64,000 bases of DNA from Nostoc cf. commune SO-36 (GCF_023734775.1 NZ_AP025732.1:2176501-2240500), one strand, 5' to 3'. Shown: positions 29,512 to 40,028, counted from the first letter of the stretch. Made by a program: numbers and translations. Notes: generated by a model not told the origin, from the letters alone.

Positions 29512-29548
29512 TAGACTTCTTGCAAAAGTAACTTCCGCAAGAAGTCTA
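29512..29548 (+). terminator. First hairpin after the Cys-repeat gene
   Basis: TAGACTTCTTGC pairs with GCAAGAAGTCTA across 13 bases, 10 bases after the stop codon. The T-run is absent, so it may work with the next hairpin. Confidence 0.6.
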
Positions 29549-29560
29549 GTGCTTGATCAA

Positions 29561-29602
29561 AAAGAATGTAGAGACACAAAATTTCGCGTCTCTACATTCT
29601 TT
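29561..29602 (+). terminator. Second hairpin with T-tail
   Basis: AAAGAATGTAGAGAC pairs with GTCTCTACATTCTTT across 12 bases, followed by TTC. It works in either direction between the convergent Cys-repeat gene and hetR. Confidence 0.8.
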
Positions 29603-29737
29603 TTCGGGTAAGGCATAATTAATTTTTGGAGATGTGTAGTAGGGTTTGCATAATATTGCCCACCCTACTGTGACTGGAGCGACGCTAAATAATTTACTCA
29701 AGGAACTGGTTAAAGATAGATAAATCGCTACAATGTA

Positions 29738-30661
<924 letters not shown>

Positions 30662-30759
30662 TTACACAGTTTTTAATCGAATGAAAATAGGTAGTATACA
30701 CCTGGCTGAAGGCTGTCTTTACTTCAGACTATATTAGTATGCGATAACGATAATATCGG

Positions 30760-30777
30760 TGGTAGCACAAACTACCA
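30760..30777. promoter_or_regulatory. Inverted repeat upstream of hetR
   Basis: TGGTAG and CTACCA flank CACAAA, about 125 bases ahead of the hetR ATG. The position fits an operator or an element of the proximal promoter. Its binder is unknown; HetR itself is one candidate. Confidence 0.4.
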
Positions 30778-32280
30778 TTTTCGCATATTTTCTGGTACAA
30801 AAGCAGATTCAGTGGTTGTTACTATAACTGTCTCTGCATCTGACCGAAAAATTAAAGACATTACCAAGTTCAGCTTGACGGTGGTTTACTTCCCAAAAGT
30901 CAACTGTGTTGCAAGTAATCTACAAAGCCTTTCAGTTTTCTGGGGTTTTTTTCATCTTTCAAGAGCAACAACGTCAAGCTGCTTACTCCTAATTATGACA
31001 CTATGCCGACTCGGAGTAAAAACTAGTTTGCGCGGTTCATTTAGGATTTCTGTTACTCGAAAAAGATGTTTTTTTTCCAGCTTTGGTGAATTATTTGTAG
31101 TACACAGGTGACTAAAAATAATTGGGAATTGTCTAAAAAGAAATCGCTTACTAGGTGTAGCCACATTTAGAATTTGAGCCACACTGCTCATTGTGAACTA
31201 TCATCCCTTTCACAACCTCCAGTGATGTCTTGGCAGTATCAGCCGTTGGCTTGAAAGAAGATAGGAGACATCAAGTAGAGCAAATAGTTCCAATTTCAAA
31301 ATACCCGTTGTTGTTTTCAAATATCGTTTTTTATCATATCATTATTTTTTGATTTTAGAATAAAATCATGTATTTTCGATTTGATAAATTACGCCTATTT
31401 AAACAATTTATATTTTGGGTAAATCAAGGTTTGATGATATTTTTTCTTTGATCCTAAATCAAAGTCTGATTTATCCTTTCGTATGATTAATTCAGACTAA
31501 ATTGGGGAGCCACAAGGCTTTGTTGCTTATGCTAATAACTTAATAATTAGTTATTAACCATACATATAATAAAACATATTGGATTCTATTTGATAATTAT
31601 TTAGAGGGTTTTTCTGACTTAATTTATATTTCTTTAATGAAAGAAATATAAATTTTGGTGATTTGCTTAATTCATTGGCTATTTTCAAGTATGTTTTGAC
31701 CTCGCTGTTGTATATATTTGAGAGACTTGAATCGCGTAGATAGTTTATTGCTAGAAAAAGAGGATAATCCGCAGTGGGCTAAGATGTGAGCTTCTTTCTC
31801 TGAGTGTCTGGGCGATCGCAAACCAAATTCTAAGCAGATCGGCGTAAAATTTGCCGTTGGGATAAGGCAGGAGCCGGAAGGCAGAAGCTAGAACAGACTA
31901 GGGTTTTCGTCTAGTTCATCTTTCTTTACATAGTTTGGTTTTATTGTGCCGACTTACTCAATGCAGTCCAGCAAAAATAAACATACCATTTCACCAAACA
32001 CAAGAGCATAGAATAGAATGAGGAATTTTTAATTTCGCGTTACTCACAGGAGTTTTAGTAGGATAAATGTACTAGCTGTTTCACGGGCGATCGCTGCATA
32101 TATTCATGTAGCAACAATAGTCTCCGACGCTTAAAAAACAAGTGACTCTAAACACTTGTCCTACTTCTTTATCTCTTAGTTGCAAAACGTGTTGCAATGG
32201 TCTTAACTCCTTGCGAATCTACTCTTTGAGCAAGTACTCGTACTCAATTGCTGGAGTCAGTACTACTCATACTGCTTACA

Positions 32281-32405
32281 TATACGTGTTTTCCCTACTT
32301 GTATCAGGCAAAATCCCTAAAAATATATTACAAGTCAAATTTTGCTAAATTACTGCTGTATACAAGTGTTATCTCCACCTGTATCAGGTTAAATCCATCA
32401 AATAT
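32281..32405 (+). repeat. Imperfect direct repeat, about 47 bp, 80-bp period
   Basis: TATAC, then CTTGTATCAGG or CCTGTATCAGG, then AAATCC and AAATAT recur in the same order starting at 32281 and 32359. Both copies have GTATCAGG, at 32301 and 32381. No function is evident. Confidence 0.5.
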
Positions 32406-32545
32406 CTTATTAAGAATTAATATTAATCGCTTATGCAGCAATCCTATTTGATTTGCCAAAATCGCAGTACACCGTAGACCCGCAAGCTCTTTGGTGGAGT
32501 GGCCGGGTTTAGTAAGTAATCAAGCAGATATATCTAATACAGAAG

Positions 32546-32581
32546 GTAGGGGCGCACAGGTAGCTCACTGTGCGCCCCTAC
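32546..32581. repeat. Palindrome of the GGGGCG(C/T)AC family
   Basis: GTAGGGGCGCACAG pairs exactly with CTGTGCGCCCCTAC across 8 bases. It is a relative of the perfect palindrome at 21127-21170. Confidence 0.8.
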
Positions 32582-32858
32582 TTCATGTAATTGAAAACGG
32601 AGTTTTGCTATTAGCCAGAGACTTAATATCTCTAGCTGTTCTGCAATAGATTTATGTAGAGACGTTGCAATGCAAGGTTTTTCAATTCTGAATACTCGAA
32701 TTTATCTGAAATTTAGTAGTTAATTAAATATATAGAATACCTGCGATCGCATTAGTTTTAGAGAAGTTAAAAATAGATATATTCATGTGAGGATTGATGC
32801 TGAGAGTGATGGGAAGTAAAGTAGATCCCATCACACTTAAGCTGATTAAACTCGCCAT

Positions 32859-35273
32859 TTAATTCGTGGGACTAGAGGGTTTAACCTGATTTCGCATTGT
32901 TTCAAAGCTGAAAGCAGCCGCGCCAAAGGTTACAAATAACACTCCCAGAATTTGCACGATATCCAAATTTTCTTGAATGATTAACCCAGCGAAAATCACG
33001 GTTAAAACTGGGATACTACCACCAATGAGTGCCGATCGTGAAGCACCTAGTTTCGTGATCCCAACATTGTTGAGCAAATAGCCGGCAAGAGTTAGCACAC
33101 CTAAAATAAAAGCGCTTAAGACCAGTTCCAGCATCTTTGAACTGTCAACTACTAAATCCCAAAAAGGTAGCATCAAGCAGATAAAGCTCAACAGCAGCAT
33201 GGTAGCGAAGTTAATTAAGGTAAAAGTTACGGGATGGAGTTTACTAGCACAAACCCGCGTCAGAATTATGTAGGCAGCAAAAGCCACACCCGAAAGAATG
33301 GCGGTGCTGCTTCCCATTGAAGTATTACCTATACCGATGCTGGGAGAACCCGCTAAAACCAACAATTCACCGCAGCAGATCGCGGCGATCGCCGCAATGC
33401 GGAATATTGTCGGGCGATCGCGAAACAGAAACCATGACAATAGACCAGTAACCATTGGATAGATAAAGAACAGTGCGATCGCCATTCCAGTTTTGACTTG
33501 AGCGATCGCAATGTAAATTAGCACCTGAGACAAAAACAAAAAGCATCCACTCACAATCGACAACACCAAAATCTGCCTCGTAGCGGCATTAGTAGGTGTG
33601 GAATTTCCTCGGACTGATGCGGCCAAGTTTTCCAAATCTTGCCACAATCTGGGATGCAGTATGGGAGACAACAGTACCATTAGTGGAACTACCACCATAA
33701 ACCGTAGCGTCAAAATTAACAGGGTATTTCCTAAAGTCGGTGGTAGCAACTGTTCTACTTCCAAGACTCCAAAAATCTGAGAACCTTCGTGGAAAATTAT
33801 CTTGATGGCTACGTTATAAAGCGACGATACCACCGCCGATAAGACAATTAACAATAACCCGAATTGGAGTGTCGAGAAGTTAGAGGACTTAGGCGATCGC
33901 GATTGTGAGGGTTTTGCTGCCGATTGCGGCTCTAGCGCAGTGTTCGCTGAGGATTTAGCTTGGTTCTGCGATCCGTTCTTGCGGAGGACAGAAATTGGTT
34001 CAGCAATATTTAGTTTTTGAGAAGGTCGTGTTATTCTCGGACGTGGCACAGGCGCAATCAGAGGCTCTGATGTCGTTTCGTTTTCCGCCAAGTCCTGATT
34101 GAGGACAGAAATTGGTTCAGTAACATTTACATTTTCCTTTGGTGGCGGAACTACACCTGCCGAAGGCTCTGATGGCGTTATCCTTGGGGACAAGTCATTG
34201 TTGGCAAGAGAAATTGGGTTCGCGGCATTTTCTCTAACAACCGGCGATTCTGATGGCGTTACCCTTGGGGACAAGTCATTGTTGGCAAGAGAAATTGGAT
34301 TCGTGGGATTTTCTCTAACAACCGGCGATTCTGATGGCGTTACCCTTGGGGACAAGTCATTGTTGGCAAGAGAAATTGGATTCGGGGGATTTTCTCTAAC
34401 AACAGGCGATTCTGATGGCGTTACCCTTGGGGACAAGTCATTGTTGGCAAGAGAAATTGGGTTCGCGGGATTTTCTCTAACAACTGGCGGGTTTGATGTC
34501 GTTTCGCCTTCTGAAAATTTGTTAGGGATCGGCGAAATTGGCTCAGGGGAATTTTTTACTACTTCGCCAAGCGGTGGACGGGATATCTCAAAAGAACTGT
34601 TTTTTTCTGGCTCTGTAAACTGTAAAACAGTAGGTGTACCTGCTGTTGCTACTGCTTTACGTGAAGTTTCTTCTATAGTTTTTTCTAGTTCTCCATGCAG
34701 ACGATTAACAAACTCCGTCAAAATCGTTTCCCCTTGTTGCTGCTGGCTGTACATCCGTGACAACTGTTGGGAAAGATTACTTTGATAGTTCTTCAGTTCT
34801 TGTTGCAGCGAGTTAAAGGTAACAGTAACGGTATCATCCAGACTGTCAAACATGTGTTCGACTTTTTCATTAATTTCACCTACTACACTGCTGCTCACTT
34901 CAGCAGACTTCAGCGCAGCTTGTTCATAAGATTTGCCCTCTACGCTTTGGTTAGCCAAATTTGCCAGAGAGGATTGCAGTTGTGAAGATATATGCTTCGC
35001 CAGAACTTCTGCCAGTTGACGAATCAACACTTGCTGCTCAGTAATTTGGCGCACTTGTTGTAAATGCTCTTTTTCCTCTACCAAGCTTTGAATTTCATCA
35101 GATAACCGATTCTTTTCTGACTGAAGCCGCTTTACGTCTTCCTGTAATCCTCTGAGAACATTCTGCTGAAGATTTTCTAAGTCTTCAACTACAGCCCAAA
35201 GCGCATTTTCTGCTGCTCTAGATAGTTCCCCTCTGACTCTTGGGTTTTCTGGTTGCTTCTCGAATCGCCCCAT
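32859..35273 (-). CDS. Coiled-coil / tandem-repeat / DMT (EamA) transporter fusion
   Basis: This 804-residue protein has three parts. Residues 1-205 are a charged, Gln-rich coiled coil (EDVKRLQSEKNRLSDEIQSL). Residues 206-465 are a disordered Pro/Ser-rich linker containing four 27-residue repeats (263-370; units such as ENPPNPISLANNDLSPRVTP). Residues 470-800 are about ten membrane helices of the drug/metabolite transporter superfamily with two EamA halves. DMT carriers usually have about 300 residues, so the 470-residue cytoplasmic extension is unusual. It may tether the carrier to a partner or the cell envelope. The substrate is unknown. Repeat number may vary between strains. Confidence 0.85.
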   Translation of the reverse strand: MGRFEKQPENPRVRGELSRAAENALWAVVEDLENLQQNVLRGLQEDVKRLQSEKNRLSDEIQSLVEEKEHLQQVRQITEQQVLIRQLAEVLAKHISSQLQSSLANLANQSVEGKSYEQAALKSAEVSSSVVGEINEKVEHMFDSLDDTVTVTFNSLQQELKNYQSNLSQQLSRMYSQQQQGETILTEFVNRLHGELEKTIEETSRKAVATAGTPTVLQFTEPEKNSSFEISRPPLGEVVKNSPEPISPIPNKFSEGETTSNPPVVRENPANPISLANNDLSPRVTPSESPVVRENPPNPISLANNDLSPRVTPSESPVVRENPTNPISLANNDLSPRVTPSESPVVRENAANPISLANNDLSPRITPSEPSAGVVPPPKENVNVTEPISVLNQDLAENETTSEPLIAPVPRPRITRPSQKLNIAEPISVLRKNGSQNQAKSSANTALEPQSAAKPSQSRSPKSSNFSTLQFGLLLIVLSAVVSSLYNVAIKIIFHEGSQIFGVLEVEQLLPPTLGNTLLILTLRFMVVVPLMVLLSPILHPRLWQDLENLAASVRGNSTPTNAATRQILVLSIVSGCFLFLSQVLIYIAIAQVKTGMAIALFFIYPMVTGLLSWFLFRDRPTIFRIAAIAAICCGELLVLAGSPSIGIGNTSMGSSTAILSGVAFAAYIILTRVCASKLHPVTFTLINFATMLLLSFICLMLPFWDLVVDSSKMLELVLSAFILGVLTLAGYLLNNVGITKLGASRSALIGGSIPVLTVIFAGLIIQENLDIVQILGVLFVTFGAAAFSFETMRNQVKPSSPTN
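34164..34487 (-). repeat. Four 81-bp in-frame tandem repeats
   Basis: Four near-identical 81-bp units encode residues 263-370 of the transporter fusion. The copies differ at a few bases, giving Ala, Pro, Thr or Ala after ENP. The high identity indicates recent expansion and makes the opposite strand open for over 200 codons. Confidence 0.93.
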
Positions 35274-35979
35274 TAGCTTCTAACCTCTAACACTTTGACG
35301 ATAAAGCTGCTTCCCGTACACTTTATTGGCGGTCATCCTAATTTCCTGTATTTTGTCAGATAAATTAAAAATTTTAACAGCACTTCCGCATTTCAACGTA
35401 ATTCTGTCATACTAGGCACAAGTTAGCAAAGCATCAACTTTATCCCACGCTTTACTACACTATGTTCTCTTCAGTATTGACAACTATTTAGCCATTCGAT
35501 TTTTAATTTTAGAATTATTTCCACGACTGGAAGTCGCTTGCACTAATAGTTTTAGTGTTTTTTGTCAGTTTAATTCTCATCAATTATTATTTGCCAATGA
35601 GATTTTTACTTTTTAAATAAATCTCACTCCAAATAAATATTTTTTGTTTTGCTGCCAATAATAATTATCAAAGACTTGTAGATGCGTGTGTGTAGGCGCA
35701 AAGTGGTTTCTTGCGAGACATCGCCAGAAAATTGTCTAACTTGCGAAACTAGCTGTAAATTTGTGTGTAATGTAACTTGTGTGACAGTTTAAATCTCTAA
35801 ATGGAGATTAAATTATCTTTCTATGGAAATTCAAAGTTACGTTATCCCCTGCACAACATTCTAAATGAATGAACAGCAATTCTGCAAAAACACTCTTTTT
35901 TGGCGTTGTTGCAGTCTAGGTTTTACGACAAGTAAGTAAATTGCAGTAAAAGAAAAAGTCAGGAAAATATTAATAATTC
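35274..35979. other. Gene-free gap between the transporter fusion and pit
   Basis: No gene is supported in 706 bases of AT-rich sequence. The left part is the promoter region of the minus-strand fusion gene. A 36-base dispersed repeat lies at 35690-35725. The right end follows the pit stop codon; I see no strong terminator. Confidence 0.6.
35690..35725 (+). repeat. Dispersed 36-base repeat ending GAGACATCGCC
   Basis: The stretch aligns over its full length with 38825-38860 (GTGTAGGCGCAAAG against GCGTAGACGCGAAG, both ending in GACATCGCC). The second copy lies inside the PIN toxin pseudogene, showing that this element inserts into genes. Confidence 0.65.
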
Positions 35980-37272
35980 TTAGAGAAATAAAATCCGAGC
36001 GATGCTAAAGATGGCAGCGCTAAGGGCAGCACTCACAGGGATGGTAATTAGCCATGCGGCGGCAATACCTTTTAGTGTTTGGAACTTAATCGACTTGAAA
36101 TTTTGCACCAGTCCAATACCCACTACGCCACCGACGAGAGCGTGGGAGGTTGAGACTGGTAAACCAAGCCGAGAGGCGATGAGAATGGTAGTAGCGGTAG
36201 CAAGTTCGGCACAAAATCCACTACTAGGTTGCAAGGCAATAATGTTTTCGCCAATGGTGGCGATGACTTTTTTACCCCAGACAGCTAAACCACCAACAAT
36301 ACCAGCACCACCAAGAATTAAAATCCATATCGGGATAGTGATACCATCGGTAGGTACGCTACCAGTGCGATTAATGTAAACGATCGCAGCTAAAGGAGCG
36401 ATCGCATTTCCCACATCATTAGAACCATGAGCAAAGGCTACGAAGCAAGCACTTAATAGTTGGAATCGGGCAAATAATCTTTCTACAGGATTGGGCATTG
36501 GGCATGGGGCATTGGGCATGGGGAATTGGGTAGACTCTTCTGTTTTCCCCAAATCTGCCAATTGCCGCCAACTAACGATTGTGAGTCCAACTGCTGCTAC
36601 TGCACCTGTTAACAGTGGGATGTCGTAAGCGGGGATGTCGAAACCAACTTGCTCAATCACAAAATTGGTTAGTGGTTGAGTCAGCGATGGTAATACAATA
36701 ACGCCAAATACACCTAGCAATGCAGTACTCAACCAAGGAATCCATTCTTGTAACTGGACTACTTGATTGGGTTGATCTAAAATCCAGTGCTTGATTTGAC
36801 TGTAAAATAAAGCAGCGATCGCACCACTAATTAATGGCGTTAAAATCCAGCCAATGGTAATCAAGCCAATTGATGACCAATCAATTGCACCTACTCCCAA
36901 AGCTACCCAACTAAATCCAGCGATCGCCCCAACAACCGCATGAGAAGATGAGACTGGTAAACCTCGTGATGTGGCAATTTGCAACCATACACCACAGGAT
37001 ATTAGTACCGTTACCATCCCAGTAAGTAATATTTGGGGTGTAGCTGCGAATAAGGCGGGATTAGCAATTTTTGTCGCTATAGTTTCCGTTACCTCATGTC
37101 CAAACAACACAGCACCCGTAAACTCCAATACCCCAGCAATAATTATCGCTTGCTTGAGAGTGACAGCTTTGGAACCTACAGAGGTTCCCATCGCATTAGC
37201 AACATCGTTTGCTCCGAGATTCCAGGCGACGTAGAAAGCTAGTAGAGCAACGAAAAGTAGGGTAATAAGCAT
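35980..37272 (-). CDS. Inorganic phosphate transporter, Pit family
   Basis: This 430-residue membrane carrier exchanges phosphate (as metal-phosphate) with protons. Both family signatures are present, one per half: YVAWNLGANDVANAMGTSVG at the N-terminus and FVAFAHGSNDVGNAIAPLAA in the second half. About ten helices are seen. The central cytoplasmic loop holds the odd segment QFPMPNAPCPMPNPVERL, encoded by heptamer repeats (36489-36530), which looks like an in-frame intrusion. The call is firm; the substrate could also be another tetrahedral anion such as sulfate, but phosphate is most likely. Confidence 0.93.
   Translation of the reverse strand: MLITLLFVALLAFYVAWNLGANDVANAMGTSVGSKAVTLKQAIIIAGVLEFTGAVLFGHEVTETIATKIANPALFAATPQILLTGMVTVLISCGVWLQIATSRGLPVSSSHAVVGAIAGFSWVALGVGAIDWSSIGLITIGWILTPLISGAIAALFYSQIKHWILDQPNQVVQLQEWIPWLSTALLGVFGVIVLPSLTQPLTNFVIEQVGFDIPAYDIPLLTGAVAAVGLTIVSWRQLADLGKTEESTQFPMPNAPCPMPNPVERLFARFQLLSACFVAFAHGSNDVGNAIAPLAAIVYINRTGSVPTDGITIPIWILILGGAGIVGGLAVWGKKVIATIGENIIALQPSSGFCAELATATTILIASRLGLPVSTSHALVGGVVGIGLVQNFKSIKFQTLKGIAAAWLITIPVSAALSAAIFSIARILFL
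36489..36530 (+). repeat. STRR heptamers inside the pit coding sequence
   Basis: About six 7-bp units of the TTGGGCA/TGGGGCA type read in frame as Met-Pro-Asn, Ala-Pro-Cys-Pro-Met-Pro-Asn in the loop of the phosphate carrier. Identical units are intergenic at 15059-15095. Confidence 0.85.
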
Positions 37273-37442
37273 TTTGTTAGGGACAAGGGGAAAGTGAGAG
37301 AGATAAGGATGAAACTTGAGCTTTTAAGGTTGAACTTTGAACCTTTGAGCTTCATCGTTGAACCTTTTAGCTTCGTAGCTGAATCTCAGACAGAGCTTTA
37401 AAATTCTAGTTTTAACGCTCCCCCATCTCCCTCACCTTCCTT

Positions 37443-38489
37443 TTACGGGTAAATTAAGATTTTATAAGTATCCGGTGTGGGTGCGATCGCTTGCTCAACA
37501 GCTGCTGATAAATCTTTTAATGGATAGCGATCGCTAATCAATGCTTTTACATCAATTCGCTGATTAAATACAATATCAGCTGATAGATTCTGAAGCCGAT
37601 AAGATGAGCTATAACTGCCGATTAAGTCAATTTCCCGACGGTAGAGGATATTAGGGTTAATGGGAATTTCCACCTCATCAGGAAACTCGGCGAAAAATAA
37701 GATTTTACCGCCTTTGCGGGTACTATCAAGCGCTTGAAAGAAAGCTTTTTCACTCGGAACAGCCAGCAAGGTAACATCAACACCTAGTCCACCAGTTAGG
37801 GCATGGATTTTTGCTGTTAAATCGGCATCACGCGCATCAAAAGCCGCCTCTGCACCGACATTCAAGGCTTTTTCAATTCTAGAGGGCAGTAAGTCGGTAG
37901 CGATCGCTTTTGCTCCGAAATACTTCACCAACATGATAAACATCAACCCAATTGGCCCAGCACCAGTAACTAACACAGTTTGTCCTGGGGCAATTTGGGC
38001 TTTTTTCACTGCCTTCAAACAACAGTTAGTTGGTTCTACAAAACTGGCTTCTTCAAAACTGATATTATCCGGGATGGGAATCAACCCACCATTTTCCACA
38101 ATATGTCCGGGAACCTTGACATAATCGGCAAAACCGCCGCCACTGGCGTTAAAGCCTGCGGTAGTGGAGATGTTTTTGTAGACATCACACATGGAGAAAT
38201 TATCATTTAGGCAGTAGGCGCAATGCATACAAGGGATGTGGTGCATTACTGCTACCCGTTGTCCAACTTGCCAACCTTTGACATTATTGCCTATTGCTGC
38301 GATCGTGCCGGCGGTTTCATGTCCAAAAATGCGCGGCGGTTCATACAGTGGATAACGAATTTTTTTAATATCTGACTGACACAACCCCACAACCCGCACC
38401 TGTACCAGCACTTCATCTGGTTCCACGGTTGGAACTGGAATATCTTCGTAAGAAAGTTGATTAACGCCTCTAAATACCTGTGCTTTCAC
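37443..38489 (-). CDS. Zinc-dependent alcohol dehydrogenase (MDR family)
   Basis: This 348-residue medium-chain dehydrogenase/reductase belongs to the sorbitol/threonine dehydrogenase branch. Catalytic zinc ligands appear in VGLCQSDIKK and FGHETAGTIAAIG. The structural zinc loop is CMHCAYCLNDNFSMC. The NAD-binding loop is VLVTGAGPIGLMFIML. An acidic-to-neutral residue after the second strand (AIATDLLPSR) suggests NAD use. The polyol or alcohol substrate cannot be told. It lies 170 bases from pit on the same strand, and cotranscription is possible. Confidence 0.92.
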   Translation of the reverse strand: MKAQVFRGVNQLSYEDIPVPTVEPDEVLVQVRVVGLCQSDIKKIRYPLYEPPRIFGHETAGTIAAIGNNVKGWQVGQRVAVMHHIPCMHCAYCLNDNFSMCDVYKNISTTAGFNASGGGFADYVKVPGHIVENGGLIPIPDNISFEEASFVEPTNCCLKAVKKAQIAPGQTVLVTGAGPIGLMFIMLVKYFGAKAIATDLLPSRIEKALNVGAEAAFDARDADLTAKIHALTGGLGVDVTLLAVPSEKAFFQALDSTRKGGKILFFAEFPDEVEIPINPNILYRREIDLIGSYSSSYRLQNLSADIVFNQRIDVKALISDRYPLKDLSAAVEQAIAPTPDTYKILIYP

Positions 38490-38609
38490 GTTGCTTTTTC
38501 CCGCTCAACAATACTAGATGTAACATTAGCAGCAACGTTAGGCTATCAGGTTTGAGATTTAATACTGTTTGTAAACTTTGTTACTTCTGTATTAAGTAAT
38601 TCTAAGAGC

Positions 38610-39118
38610 TCAAAAAAAACTTATGGGTGGCTTTTTGAGACTTTGAGATTGTTGCTGTAATACCGCAATCACTTGTTGCGGATAAAGATTATATAACTCA
38701 GTTAAAAACTCATCTGGAGATTTGGCTTCGATTTGCCAAGGTGCTAAATCCCGATCTTGAAAATGTTCAGGTTTGAGGTAACAATTATATTAGCTCTAGC
38801 TACAACAGCAGCAGCCAGAACATGGCGTAGACGCGAAGCGGCTTGTCGTCAGACATCGCCAGGGTGATTTGTCATTAATTGAACAATACTATCAGTAACT
38901 ACGATTAGTGCTGCGGGAAAAGCTTCTTTAATTCTTGCTTCCAGTCTCATCCCTTGGGTAGTTGTAAGTCTACCTGTATTTACTAGATTACGAGTTGCAC
39001 CATCAAGTATTTGTTACGACCAATGGGGTACATATAATCCAGCCTCAGAAACACACAACAGGGTATCTCGTAAGTACATAGGGAACAGGACACAAGAATC
39101 TAGCACAGCACGATACAT
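38610..39118 (-). pseudogene. PIN-domain (VapC-like) toxin, inactivated
   Basis: Read from the ATG at 39118, this begins MYRAVLDSCVLFPMYLRDTL, a PIN-domain start with the first catalytic Asp, and continues through DGATRNLVNTGRLTTTQGMR, VVTDSIVQLM, LAAAVVARANIIVTSNL and ends near SLKKPPISFF. Three lesions kill it: an in-frame TAA after PHWS, a 30-base inserted repeat with a TGA (within 38825-38860), and a one-base deletion in the SNL-KHFQDRDL stretch. PIN toxins cut RNA. The antitoxin gene next to it is intact, as expected when a toxin decays first. Confidence 0.82.
38825..38860 (+). repeat. Dispersed repeat inserted in the PIN toxin
   Basis: This 36-base element (GCGTAGACGCGAAGCGGC to CAGACATCGCC) is related to 35690-35725. 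On the coding strand it adds about 30 bases between GGCGAT and the codons for HVLAAAVV, and brings a TGA stop. Confidence 0.7.
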
Positions 39119-39145
39119 AATACTTAGTAAATAATCGAGAATACC

Positions 39146-39457
39146 CTACTCATAAAATCCTAACTCTTGGCTTTCGGCTATCAATTCATCTAGCAATTGT
39201 CTACGTTTAATATCCCTTTGCTGTTTATATTTTGTTAAGTCCTCAAATTTCACCCGTCTATGAGTTCCTACCATCACGTAAGGAAGCTCACTCTGCTCTA
39301 ATAATTTAATCAGATAGGGACGTGATACATTCAAAAAATCAGCTGCTTGTTGTGTTGTTAGTTCTGGATTATGTGTAACTATAGTTACAGTTTTTCCTGA
39401 TGCCATTGCCTGCACTACTTGTCGTAGCACACGACTTACAGAATCAGGAATAGTCAT
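39146..39457 (-). CDS. Excisionase-type HTH antitoxin of the PIN toxin
   Basis: This 103-residue DNA-binding protein has an excisionase-like winged helix: ELTTQQAADFLNVSRPYLIKLLEQSELPYVMVGTHRRVKFEDL. It ends 27 bases before the PIN toxin start on the same strand. Proteins of this type are paired with PIN toxins in bacteria and act as antitoxin and repressor. The toxin is broken here, so only the regulatory role may remain. Confidence 0.85.
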   Translation of the reverse strand: MTIPDSVSRVLRQVVQAMASGKTVTIVTHNPELTTQQAADFLNVSRPYLIKLLEQSELPYVMVGTHRRVKFEDLTKYKQQRDIKRRQLLDELIAESQELGFYE

Positions 39458-39567
39458 TTCTTCGCCATTTCCACTACTAATTTCAGTTGTTCCTGATTGA
39501 GTGTGTGTTCAAGTTGCTTTATAGCCTGAGCTTCGGCTTCTGTAGTAATACTGGAAAAAGTATTCAT
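39454..39567 (-). CDS. Small leader frame overlapping the antitoxin
   Basis: A 37-codon frame starts at ATG 39567 (MNTFSSITTEAEAQAIKQLE) and ends VVEMAKK; its TGA overlaps the antitoxin ATG as ATGA. The overlap suggests coupled translation. The product is helical and resembles N-terminal parts of antitoxins. It may be a real small gene or the front half of a longer antitoxin. Confidence 0.4.
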   Translation of the reverse strand: MNTFSSITTEAEAQAIKQLEHTLNQEQLKLVVEMAKK

Positions 39568-39740
39568 AAGGATGGTGAGCTTAGTATTTTGTTTTAATTG
39601 TATTACACAAACGCAATAAACGAAAAATGGGTATAAGGTTATCTAGCAAGAAAGGAAATTTGTAACTTTTTTATCGATTGTAATTATTGCAGCCTTAATA
39701 CCTAAGTTTATGTTACTTATAGTCTGCAAATATTAACGTA

Positions 39741-40028
39741 TTGTATGTAGATATATTGTCTACAATGCGACAACATTATGTCGTGAACAAAAAGAGCGAA
39801 TTAGATATCAACCAACGCTTTGGAAAAGCTATAAGGCGACGGCGGCGAGAAATGGATCTTTCACAAGAAGAGTTAGCTGAACGGGCACAACTTCATCGTA
39901 CTTACATCTCAAGTATCGAAAGAGGGCAACGTAACCCTTCATTAGAAAACATAGAGAAGCTCGCTAAAGCACTAAATATATCTATTTCTGCTCTCTTTGC
40001 TGAATATGGCATTGAGGTAGAAGAGTGA
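39741..40028 (+). CDS. Restriction-modification controller (XRE-type HTH)
   Basis: The frame opens at TTG 39741, but the likely start is ATG 39765 or GTG 39783, because the earlier codons overlap the operator palindrome. The core is a lambda-repressor HTH: QRFGKAIRRRRREMDLSQEE then LAERAQLHRTYISSIERGQR and NPSLENIEKLAKALNISI. Size (about 80-95 residues) and position, 4-base overlap with a nuclease gene, match C proteins that delay nuclease expression until methylation is complete. Confidence 0.88.
   Translation: MYVDILSTMRQHYVVNKKSELDINQRFGKAIRRRRREMDLSQEELAERAQLHRTYISSIERGQRNPSLENIEKLAKALNISISALFAEYGIEVEE
39746..39764. promoter_or_regulatory. Operator-like inverted repeat of the controller gene
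   Basis: TGTAGA and TCTACA flank 7 bases just ahead of the controller coding region. A second pair, CGACA with TGTCG, lies at about 39769-39783. Paired palindromes in front of a restriction controller are typical C-boxes for autoregulation. They overlap the first possible codons, which argues for a later start. Confidence 0.55.

Noticed and set aside
30812..31191. Small frames upstream of hetR as genes
   Set aside because: No ribosome site or recognisable domain, and AT-rich composition; plausible chance frames.
32490..32520. tRNA-like GGTGGAGTGGCCGGG stretch
   Set aside because: There is no matching acceptor arm, anticodon loop or TTC arm in the following 80 bases.
34164..34487. CRISPR-like periodic repeat
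   Set aside because: Units are 81 bp, in frame and without distinct spacers; it is a protein-coding tandem repeat.
34099..34785. 228-codon plus-strand frame with repeats
   Set aside because: It is the reverse side of the four 81-bp repeats of the transporter fusion; the minus strand has the clear domains.
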